Below are positions 54,740 to 62,222 of a stretch of DNA of 64,000 nt, one piece after another. The notes below the pieces were generated by a model that worked only from the letters and a program-made list of their open reading frames with translations, did no database searches and was not told the DNA's origin. A program made the translations under genes and the position numbers. The DNA comes from Pseudorhodobacter sp. MZDSW-24AT (GTDB lineage Bacteria; Pseudomonadota; Alphaproteobacteria; Rhodobacterales; Rhodobacteraceae): contig NZ_PGOI01000001.1 of the NCBI RefSeq assembly GCF_002794355.1, positions 275,665-339,664 on the forward strand. Reading direction: 5' to 3'. Position 1 is the first letter of the stretch, and every line of letters begins with the position of its first letter.

Positions 54740-55579
54740 TCATGACCGGCGCAGCGCCCGGAACATCCGCGTGAACCGCCACGAACGTGACTGATACACC
54801 TGCGCCAGTTCCCGCTCCACCGCCACCAGCCTGTCTGCCTGCGCCGCCTGCTCGGTCTGGGCTGCCAGCAAGGCCGCCGCCAGTGCCGCATCACGCGCCG
54901 TGCGTTCGGCCTCTGCCGCCTCCATCTGCCGCTCCAGCGCCTCGGCCTTGGCCGCGTCCAAGGTCAATTCGGCCACCCGCTCGCGCAAAGCCTCCACAAC
55001 ACCGTTCAAGGCCGCAAAATGGCCCAGAGCCGCCTCGCATTGGTCCAGATCATGCACCTCGTCGCCGCCGCCGCGCCGCAGGTCGGCCACATCCGCCGCC
55101 ATCCGGCCCGTCTCGGCATCCTGTGCCACCAGAACCCCGGCCAGCACCATATACATCGCATCAGGCTGCGGCGGCAGCGTCACCGCCTGCGCGGCCTCGC
55201 CCGCCGCCCCGAACAGCGCCAGCGCCTCGGGATCGCCGGCAGCCACCGCGCGCGCATCCAGCACCCACAACCGCTGCCAATGCCGCTGCACCTCATCCAG
55301 CAAAGGCGCCATCACCGCCTTCCAGCCCGTGAGCGCGGCTTCGCAAGACCCCGTGTTTTGCAGGATGCGGGCCAGCGCCTCGGTCGGATCGGGCAGAATC
55401 AGCACCAGTTGCGCCTCGGCATGCTCCACCGCCGCCGTTTCCAGACTGTCATGCACCGTAAGCGTCGCGCCCTCGCAGGCCGCCGTCACCTGCGCGATCA
55501 CTAGATCGGCCATCGGATCTTCCGGCGGCAGGATCAGCGCAAATGCCGCGCCCGCCTCTGCTGTCTCCTGCATCGACAT
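54740..55579 (-). CDS. Coiled-coil protein of unknown function
   Basis: Protein of 279 residues with no signal peptide or membrane helix. The N-terminal part (about 1-150) is Ala/Leu/Asp-rich and globular-looking. Residues about 190-265 form a long coiled coil (ALRERVAELTLDAAKAEALE, then QTEQAAQADRLVAVERELAQ). The end is VYQSRSWRFTRMFRALRRS, a short tail seen at the ends of some glycosyltransferases and polysaccharide-chain proteins. The start at 55579 follows AAGGG. It is directly upstream of the putative fucosyltransferase on the same strand. It may organise or regulate chain synthesis (inference). Confidence 0.65.
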   Translation of the reverse strand: MSMQETAEAGAAFALILPPEDPMADLVIAQVTAACEGATLTVHDSLETAAVEHAEAQLVLILPDPTEALARILQNTGSCEAALTGWKAVMAPLLDEVQRHWQRLWVLDARAVAAGDPEALALFGAAGEAAQAVTLPPQPDAMYMVLAGVLVAQDAETGRMAADVADLRRGGGDEVHDLDQCEAALGHFAALNGVVEALRERVAELTLDAAKAEALERQMEAAEAERTARDAALAAALLAAQTEQAAQADRLVAVERELAQVYQSRSWRFTRMFRALRRS

Positions 55580-55686
55580 CCGTCACCCTTGAAAAAGCAA
55601 GCTCCGGTTATGAAAGCAAACGACCGCAAGTTCCACCCCTTTTCAGCGCTCCGGCAGCCATGTCAGGGCGACACGCGCCATCCTGC

Positions 55687-56958
55687 CTAGAACCAGCGGC
55701 CAACCGCCGTCAGATCCACCATCCCGGTCGCGGTGGCCAGCGCGGCCGTCCGCATCACCCGCACCGATGTCGCGGCCTCCGACGTCGCCGTTGGCCCCGA
55801 CGCAAGCCAAGCCATCGGAAGGTCGATGCTCGGCAGTCCTGACACAGCCGGGGGCGCCACGAACAGCGCCGGAAAGGTCCAGACATAGCTTTCCGACATG
55901 AACAGCGCGCCCGTCGCGGTCGCCACGCCCGAAGGCACGGCCAGCCGCTGCGTGCAGATCTGGGTGCCATCGGCAAAGCGCATATAGGCGCCTTGCGCGG
56001 TGCTGCCCCGCTCCACCAAGGCCCCGGTGGGCACCCCGGCGCTCTGGCTCACACTGCCCAGCACATTGCCCTGCCGAAAGGCCTGCGCAGGCCCCGCTTC
56101 GGTGCGCAAAAGCCGCCCCGCAGTGACATCGCTGGCCGATTGCGTCACCGCCCATCCAGTGATCGGCACATCAATCTGGCAGGCGCTCTCTGTCAGCAGC
56201 CAACGCCGGACGCCACCCGTCGCCGCGCCAATCTGATCCGCCGCCGGACGGTGAAATCCCGTGTCCGCGTCCCCAGCAAAGCCCAGCGCCGGGGTGGCGG
56301 CACTTCCCGACGGCAGCAGGGCCCCTGCGGGCAAGCTCACCTGCCCGCTCGCCGGGGCCACAATCAGCGCCTCCGACCACTGCGCTCCATCGGCGCTCAC
56401 CTTGATCGCAAAGCCATCCGTCCCCGCCAGCCCCATCTCGGCACGGCCCGACCAATCGGTCTGAAACAGCAGCGAGCCCGTCTCTTCCGCGGCCGCCTTG
56501 TTGATCTTCAGCTGATGCCCCGCGCCTGCATGCGACAACAGCGTGGCCGCCGCCGCCACCGCCAGCCGGTTGGTGGCGTCATAGCTGGCGCCGATCCCCA
56601 GCCCTTCCACCCCCTGCAAGGGCAAGCCCACCCAAGCGCCGCCCTGAAACACGCGCAGGCTGCCGCTGGACCGGTCCCAGCCCCGCCAGCCTTCCCGCGG
56701 GGCCAGATGCAACCACCCGGCCCCCACCCGCATCGCAAGGGACCCCGCCTGCCCTGCCCATATCCCCGTCGGGGCCGGGCCCAGCGCCCAGATCTGCCCC
56801 TCTGCCACCGTCTCGGGCGGCGCCTCCTGCCCCACCGCCTCCAGACACAGCTGCACCGCCCCATCCAGCACCAAGAGGGCTTCGTTATGGGTCACATGCT
56901 TTTGCGCCTGCGCGGGCTGGATGATCGGCATGACAAGGTTTTGCGTGGTGTCCGACAT
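55687..56958 (-). CDS. DUF2793 phage-tail-fibre-like protein
   Basis: Protein of 423 residues. The N-terminal ~115 residues are a DUF2793 domain (MPIIQPAQAQKHVTHNEALLVLD and APREGWRGWDRSSGS). The middle is β-rich, with FAGDADTGFHRPAADQIGAATGG, as in many phage tail fibres. The C-terminal part includes AYMRFADGTQICTQRL and a WTFPALFVAPPAV-type ending, also found at tail-fibre tips. AGGAG lies 9 bases before the ATG. No other phage genes lie nearby; instead it sits in the polysaccharide locus. It may be a domesticated surface-binding protein (inference). Confidence 0.75.
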   Translation of the reverse strand: MSDTTQNLVMPIIQPAQAQKHVTHNEALLVLDGAVQLCLEAVGQEAPPETVAEGQIWALGPAPTGIWAGQAGSLAMRVGAGWLHLAPREGWRGWDRSSGSLRVFQGGAWVGLPLQGVEGLGIGASYDATNRLAVAAAATLLSHAGAGHQLKINKAAAEETGSLLFQTDWSGRAEMGLAGTDGFAIKVSADGAQWSEALIVAPASGQVSLPAGALLPSGSAATPALGFAGDADTGFHRPAADQIGAATGGVRRWLLTESACQIDVPITGWAVTQSASDVTAGRLLRTEAGPAQAFRQGNVLGSVSQSAGVPTGALVERGSTAQGAYMRFADGTQICTQRLAVPSGVATATGALFMSESYVWTFPALFVAPPAVSGLPSIDLPMAWLASGPTATSEAATSVRVMRTAALATATGMVDLTAVGRWF

Positions 56959-57057
56959 CGCGGCAGGCTCCTGAATGCACAGATTGCGGTGAACCGAACC
57001 CTAAGCGCGACAGAGCTAACAAGGCCCCAGCGCAGCGCATGCCGCCTTCACCCGGCC

Positions 57058-58044
57058 TTAACGCTGGCCCCCCTCCGCCAGCCGCAGCACCTCGGCATGC
57101 GGCAGCGACAGGTCGCGCCGCAACGCATCACGCACCGCCCGCCGCAGCACGCGCCGAAAGGCCACGCGCTCCTCCGCCGCATAATGCCGCGCCTGACGGG
57201 GCCACTGGATCAGCCACAAGGGCAACATCAGCCAGAACGCCGCCCCCGCCGCCAGCCGGTACAACAGCAACCGGTTGCGGTGATAATAATACACCTTCCA
57301 CAAGGGCCGCACCACGCCCCCCGCCCCCAGCGAATCGCTGTCATGCACAAAGCGGATCTGCGGCGCAAAGCCCATCCGCCCCCCCCGCCGCGTCAGCGTC
57401 ATCGTGTAAATCGCATCATCGGCGTAAAGAAACAGCGCGGGGTCCGGCAGCCCCGCAAGACTCAGCGCCCGCCGCGACAGGAAAAGCCCCACGAAAGACG
57501 CGCCATCCACCGGGCGCAGCCCCCCCTCTGCATAGGCCGCATCCGCCAGATGAAAGGCCGCGCGCCCTCCGCCCAACAGCGTGCGCAAGAACACTCCCCC
57601 ATGCCAGAACGGGTTCACCGTAGGCCGGTTCATCCGGCAGATCCGGCCATCCGGATGCCGCACCGCCGCCGCCACCGCGTCCAGCCCCTGCAAGGCGCCC
57701 TGCCGCAACAGCGCGTGAAACTGCGCCAAGGCCCCGGGCGCGGGGCGCGCATCATCATCCATCACCACGATCCAATCCGGGTCATAGACCGCCTGCGCCC
57801 GCGCCAGCCCATGCGCGAAGCCGCCCGCCCCGCCCACATTCCGGGCCAGCCGCTCCACCCGCAACCGCGCATCGAGGCAAGAGCCAAGCCAATCTGCCGA
57901 TCCATCGGTGCTCGCATTGTCCACCACCATCACCGCGCCCAACACCTCGGGCGGATGGGCCAGCAGCGCGGCAAGGGTCTGCCGCAACTGGGGCAACCGG
58001 TTGAAGGTCACGACGACCGCCACAAGGGGTGTTGACCCGCGCAT
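57058..58044 (-). CDS. Family 2 glycosyltransferase
   Basis: Glycosyltransferase of about 328 residues. It begins LVAVVVTFNRLPQLRQTLAAL, followed by MVVDNASTDGSADWL, LARNVGGAGGFAHGLARA and DWIVVMDDDARP (DxD metal site). This is close to rhamnosyl- and galactofuranosyl-transferases such as GlfT-like enzymes, and galE is divergent from it by 176 bases. A hydrophobic stretch near residue 275 (FWLMLPLWLIQW) may bind the membrane. The donor sugar is not certain. The ATG at 58044 was chosen on family pattern. Confidence 0.85.
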   Translation of the reverse strand: MRGSTPLVAVVVTFNRLPQLRQTLAALLAHPPEVLGAVMVVDNASTDGSADWLGSCLDARLRVERLARNVGGAGGFAHGLARAQAVYDPDWIVVMDDDARPAPGALAQFHALLRQGALQGLDAVAAAVRHPDGRICRMNRPTVNPFWHGGVFLRTLLGGGRAAFHLADAAYAEGGLRPVDGASFVGLFLSRRALSLAGLPDPALFLYADDAIYTMTLTRRGGRMGFAPQIRFVHDSDSLGAGGVVRPLWKVYYYHRNRLLLYRLAAGAAFWLMLPLWLIQWPRQARHYAAEERVAFRRVLRRAVRDALRRDLSLPHAEVLRLAEGGQR

Positions 58045-58220
58045 CCTTGCCTGTGGAAACCCCTGATTGCCGCAGAATTGTGATACCTGCCATATGCGAC
58101 AGCACAGGCAACGACTCAACTGAAATTCCTGTCCCCCCCTGTGCCACAAGGCATTTCTGCGGTTGCTGCATGGCCCCGGCGCATGGCACCACTCCCGCAG
58201 CGATTTAAAGGAGAACACAT

Positions 58221-59204
58221 TTGGATCACGTATTGGTCACCGGCGGCGCAGGCTATGTCGGCTCGCATGCCTGCAAGGCGCTGCGCAAAGCGGGGTTCCT
58301 CCCGGTCACCTTCGACAACCTCTCCACCGGTTGGGAACAGGCGGTCAAATACGGCCCCCTCGTCAAGGGCGATCTGATGGACCGCGCCGCAGTCGATGCC
58401 GCCTTCGCGCAGTACCGCCCCGTCGCCGTGTTGCATTTTGCGGCCCTCTCTCTGGTGGGCGACAGCATGAAAGACCCCGCGCATTACTGGCGGGTCAACA
58501 TCGGCGGCGCGCTCAATCTGGCCGAGGCGGCGGTGGCCCATGGCTGCCTCAATTTCATCTTCTCCTCCACCTGTGCCACCTATGGCGATCAGGATGGCGT
58601 GCTGCTGACCGAAGACACCGCCCAGCGTCCGATCAATGCCTATGGCGCCTCCAAACGCGCGATCGAAGATGTGCTGGCGAATTTCGAAGCCGCTTTCGGC
58701 CTCAAACATGTGATCTTCCGCTATTTCAACGTGGCGGGCGCCGACCCGGAAGGCGAGCTGGGGGAACAGCACCGCCCGGAAACCCATCTCATCCCCCTGA
58801 TGATCGAGGCCATTGCAGGCCGCCGCGACGCACTCACCCTGCACGGCACCGATTATCCCACCGCCGATGGCACCTGCATCCGCGACTACATCCACGTGAC
58901 CGATCTGGTGCAGGCGCATGTGCTGGGCTTGCGCTGGCTTCTGGATGGCAAGGGCACTGCCGCGTTCAACCTTGGCACCGGGGTGGGGTTTTCCGTGCGC
59001 GATGTGATCCGTCACGCCGGACAGGTCACCAACCGCCCTGTCCCCATCACCGAAGGCCCGCGCCGCGCGGGCGATGCCGCCGTGCTCGTCTCGGGCAGCC
59101 AGCGTGCCGAGGCGGAACTGGGCTGGGTCCGCAGCCATTCCACGCTGGATCAGATGATCCGCGACGCTTGGGCTTGGGACCAGACCCCCGGCTACCAGTC
59201 CTGA
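58221..59204 (+). CDS. galE: UDP-glucose 4-epimerase
   Basis: Short-chain dehydrogenase-fold enzyme of 327 residues that interconverts UDP-glucose and UDP-galactose. It shows VTGGAGYVGSHACKAL, SSTCATYGD, YGASKRAIEDVL and RYFNVAGADPEGELGE. The start is a TTG at 58221 following AAAGGAGA, a good ribosome-binding site; no ATG fits. It would provide UDP-galactose for the glycosyltransferases beside it. Confidence 0.93.
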   Translation: MDHVLVTGGAGYVGSHACKALRKAGFLPVTFDNLSTGWEQAVKYGPLVKGDLMDRAAVDAAFAQYRPVAVLHFAALSLVGDSMKDPAHYWRVNIGGALNLAEAAVAHGCLNFIFSSTCATYGDQDGVLLTEDTAQRPINAYGASKRAIEDVLANFEAAFGLKHVIFRYFNVAGADPEGELGEQHRPETHLIPLMIEAIAGRRDALTLHGTDYPTADGTCIRDYIHVTDLVQAHVLGLRWLLDGKGTAAFNLGTGVGFSVRDVIRHAGQVTNRPVPITEGPRRAGDAAVLVSGSQRAEAELGWVRSHSTLDQMIRDAWAWDQTPGYQS

Positions 59205-59225
59205 TCCCGGCCAACCGGGTCTGCC

Positions 59226-60044
59226 TCAGACCCGGTTCAGCAGGTCCTTATGATAACGCCGCAGCAACAGCAGCCCAAAGACCAGCGGCACCAAGGACCA
59301 GATCAGCACCAGCGTCACCGAAACATAATCGGGCCGGTAGGTGGCATAAAACCCTTCGCGCATCAGCCCGGCAATATGCATCCAAGGCAGGTAATACAGC
59401 ACATCCTGCGCCGCCTTCGGCACGCCTTCATAGATGAAAAACACGCCCGAGACGATGAACAGCGGCCGACTGGCGATCGACCACGCGATGTCCCACACCT
59501 CGATCCGGCTGCTCAAATAGCAATTCATCGTGCCGATCCCCAAACCCAGCAGCGCCGACAGGCCCATTGCCAGTGCAATCTTGGGCAGGTCCAGCAGCGC
59601 GGTGGTCGGTGATACCACCAGCACGCCCCACAACACGATCAGCGTCACCAGAAAGCCCGTCAGGGTGTTCAGCAGGAAGCGCGCCAACAGCGCATCCATC
59701 CAGGTGACCGCCGGATACATCAGCAGCGGTCGGGAAAAGCCGATGGCCCGCGCCGTCACGTTGGAAATCGACTGATACATCGCGAAAGGCATATACCCCG
59801 TGGCATAGAACAACAGGAAATCCGATCCCAAAGCCGGGGCATGAAACATCAGGCCAAAGCCCACCGCCATCACGATGATCGCGCCCACCGGCTCCAGCAA
59901 GGCCCAAAGATAGCCCCCCGGCGACCGACCATAGCGCGTCGACATTTCGCGCAACACCAGCGCAGCCACGGTGCGCAAGCTCGCCCATCTTCGGCGCGCG
60001 CGCGGCGCGCCCATCGGCAAAGGCAGGGGGGTCGTCATGTCCAT
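59226..60044 (-). CDS. ABC-2-type polysaccharide export permease (KpsM-like)
   Basis: Inner-membrane permease of about 272 residues with six hydrophobic segments, in the family of KpsM/RkpT capsule exporters. It has LREMSTRYGRSPGGYLWALLEPVG and FFIYEGVPKAAQDVLYYLPWMHIAGLMREGFY, both family-typical. The start could be 60044 or 60089; neither has a strong site. Unusually, it is on the opposite strand from its expected ATPase (61435), so the export genes are divergent. Confidence 0.9.
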   Translation of the reverse strand: MDMTTPLPLPMGAPRARRRWASLRTVAALVLREMSTRYGRSPGGYLWALLEPVGAIIVMAVGFGLMFHAPALGSDFLLFYATGYMPFAMYQSISNVTARAIGFSRPLLMYPAVTWMDALLARFLLNTLTGFLVTLIVLWGVLVVSPTTALLDLPKIALAMGLSALLGLGIGTMNCYLSSRIEVWDIAWSIASRPLFIVSGVFFIYEGVPKAAQDVLYYLPWMHIAGLMREGFYATYRPDYVSVTLVLIWSLVPLVFGLLLLRRYHKDLLNRV

Positions 60045-60138
60045 CGCGCCACGTTTCGCCCTCGCCGGGTTTCGATGATCTGGTGACACACCCTCTGGTT
60101 ATGGTGTATTGGCGATCAGAGTGCAAATCATTCAAGGT

Positions 60139-61407
60139 ATGCTTGATGTGAGCGAACCGGCCAAACCGCACGCAGCCCAGCCTCTCGCCGCCGCAGCGCC
60201 GCTCAAGCCCGTTCCTGCTCCCCCGCCTGCCCCCGCGCCCGACCCTGCCCCGATGGCAGGGTCCCCGCCGCAGATGCGCCCCGTGGCCGGTCCAGCCCGG
60301 CTCAAGCGCCGTCATTACGGGGTGATGCTTTCCTTCCTCGCGCTCGTCCTGCTGCCCGGCCTCATCAGCGCCTTCTACCTGTTCGCCCTCGCCCAAGACC
60401 AATACGCCTCGCGCACCGGGTTCATGATCCGGCAGGAAGATGGCAACAGCGCCAGTTCCATCCTTGGCGGCCTCTCCTTCCTCACCGGCGCGGGCCAAGG
60501 GGTGAATGCGGGTGTCTTGCATGAATTCATGCAAAGCCAGACCATGATGCAAAAGGTCGATGCCCGCATCGATCTGCGCGCGCATTACGCCGTCGGCTGG
60601 CCCAGCGATGCGGTCTATTCCATCTGGGCGGACGCCACCAACGAAGAGCTGTTCCGCTTCTGGCAACGCATCTTCCGCCTGTCCTACGATTCCGCCTCGG
60701 GGCTGATCGATGTAACGGTGCGGGCGCGCGATCCAGCCACTGCCCAGCGCATCGCGCAGGTGATTCTGGACGAAAGCCAGATCATGATCAACCAGCTCAA
60801 CGAAACCGCGCGGCGCGACGCGCTCACCAACGCCGACCGCGAACTGGAACAGGCGGTGGCGGATCTGCGCACGGCGCGTGGCGCGCTCACCCTGTTCCGC
60901 GCGCAAAGCCGGATCGTCGACCCGATTTCGGATATTCAGGGCCGCCTCGGCGTTGTCTCGAACCTGCAACAGCAGCTGGCACAGGCGCTGGTCGAGCTGG
61001 ATTTGCTTGATCCCTCCACCCGCGTCGATGATCCGCGGCGCGCGCAACTCACCCGCCAGATTGCCGTGATCCGCAACCGGATCGAGCAAGAACGCAATTT
61101 CTTTGGCACCACCGCCGACCCCGGCTCTGATGACAGCTACCCCGAGACGATCGCGCAATATGAAGCGCTCAGCGTCGATCTCGAATTTGCCGAGCGCAAC
61201 TATACCGCCGCCCTCGCGGCCCGGCAGGCCGCCCTGTCCAAGGCGAGCCGCCAGTCGCTCTACCTTGCGGCCTATATCCCGCCCACCCTCGCGCAGGATG
61301 CCGAATTCCCGCAGCGCTTCACCCTGCTGGCCTTGATCCTTGGCTTTCTCACCATGGCATGGGCCACCCTGACCTTGATCTATTACAGCTTGCGCGACCG
61401 GGGCTGA
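60139..61407 (+). CDS. Capsule export inner-membrane protein (KpsE-like)
   Basis: Membrane protein of about 422 residues, PCP-3/KpsE type. A Pro/Ala-rich N-terminal part is followed by a membrane helix (YGVMLSFLALVLLPGLISAF), a large periplasmic part with coiled coil (LEQAVADLRTARGALTLFRAQ), and a C-terminal helix (LLALILGFLTMAWATLTLIYY). It links the ABC exporter to the outer-membrane channel. The start is uncertain: ATG at 60139 is given; a GTG at 60148 is also plausible. It is 28 bases before the KpsT-like gene. Confidence 0.88.
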   Translation: MLDVSEPAKPHAAQPLAAAAPLKPVPAPPPAPAPDPAPMAGSPPQMRPVAGPARLKRRHYGVMLSFLALVLLPGLISAFYLFALAQDQYASRTGFMIRQEDGNSASSILGGLSFLTGAGQGVNAGVLHEFMQSQTMMQKVDARIDLRAHYAVGWPSDAVYSIWADATNEELFRFWQRIFRLSYDSASGLIDVTVRARDPATAQRIAQVILDESQIMINQLNETARRDALTNADRELEQAVADLRTARGALTLFRAQSRIVDPISDIQGRLGVVSNLQQQLAQALVELDLLDPSTRVDDPRRAQLTRQIAVIRNRIEQERNFFGTTADPGSDDSYPETIAQYEALSVDLEFAERNYTAALAARQAALSKASRQSLYLAAYIPPTLAQDAEFPQRFTLLALILGFLTMAWATLTLIYYSLRDRG

Positions 61408-61434
61408 CACCATGCCACAAGGGCCAGCCCGGCA

Positions 61435-62088
61435 ATGATCCTGTTCGAAAACCTCTCCAAGGGGTTCTGGGTCCGGGGCGAGTGGCACACCGTCCTCGAC
61501 AACCTCACCCTCACGCTGCCCCGTGGCAAATCCCTCGCCCTTCTGGGACGCAACGGCGCGGGCAAATCCACCCTGCTCAAGATCATCGCCGGCACCATGC
61601 CGCCCACCGCGGGCCGCGTGGTGGTTCACGGCAGCGTGTCTTGGCCCGTCGGCTTCGGCGGCAGCTTCCACCGCGATCTCACCGGCGCGCAGAACACCAA
61701 ATTCCTCGCCCGCGTCTATGGTGTCGACACGCAAACCCTTGTCGATTTCGTCGAGGATTTTGCCGAACTGGGCAAGCATTTCCACATGCCGATGAGCACC
61801 TATTCGTCGGGCATGTATTCGCGGCTGGCCTTTGGTGTCTCGATGGGCATCGCCTTTGATGTCTATCTGGTGGACGAAGTCACCGCCGTCGGCGATGCCC
61901 GCTTCCGCGCCAAAAGCGCCGCCGTCTTTGCCGAGCGGATGAAGCACGCCTCCTCCGTTCTGGTCAGCCACAACCCCGGCGACATCCAGAAATTCTGCGA
62001 CGCGGCCCTGCTCCTGCACGCGGGCAAGCTCACCTATTTCGATGATGTCGATCAGGCCCTCGCCGCCCATGGCGCCCTCCTGCGCTAA
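61435..62088 (+). CDS. Polysaccharide export ATP-binding protein (KpsT-like)
   Basis: ATPase of 217 residues that drives capsule export with the KpsM-like permease. Walker A is LLGRNGAGKSTLLKI, the signature YSSGMYSRLAFGVSMG and Walker B VYLVDEVTAVGD, the pattern of the KpsT/Wzt family. The short length, with no carbohydrate-binding C-terminus, favours KpsT over Wzt. It follows the KpsE-like gene by 28 bases and precedes a long RTX-like gene by 134 bases. Confidence 0.92.
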   Translation: MILFENLSKGFWVRGEWHTVLDNLTLTLPRGKSLALLGRNGAGKSTLLKIIAGTMPPTAGRVVVHGSVSWPVGFGGSFHRDLTGAQNTKFLARVYGVDTQTLVDFVEDFAELGKHFHMPMSTYSSGMYSRLAFGVSMGIAFDVYLVDEVTAVGDARFRAKSAAVFAERMKHASSVLVSHNPGDIQKFCDAALLLHAGKLTYFDDVDQALAAHGALLR

Positions 62089-62222
62089 GGTGCCCGCCCC
62101 AAAGCAGCGCGATCTTTAGAAAACTCCGCGCGAAATGCCCAACTGTCGCCCTCCGTTGGTCACGCCCTGCCCCCTGCCCCGCCACAGCCTGTCTTGCGCA
62201 CTGTGACCTGTGGGGGGACTGC

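Noticed and set aside
55687..56958. Remnant prophage
   Set aside because: Apart from one tail-fibre-like gene there is no integrase, terminase, capsid or lysis gene in the window, and base composition matches the neighbours.
59428..62070. Long minus-strand frame opposite the KpsE- and KpsT-like genes
   Set aside because: Overlaps two confidently identified genes on the other strand, has no ribosome-binding site and shows no domain pattern.
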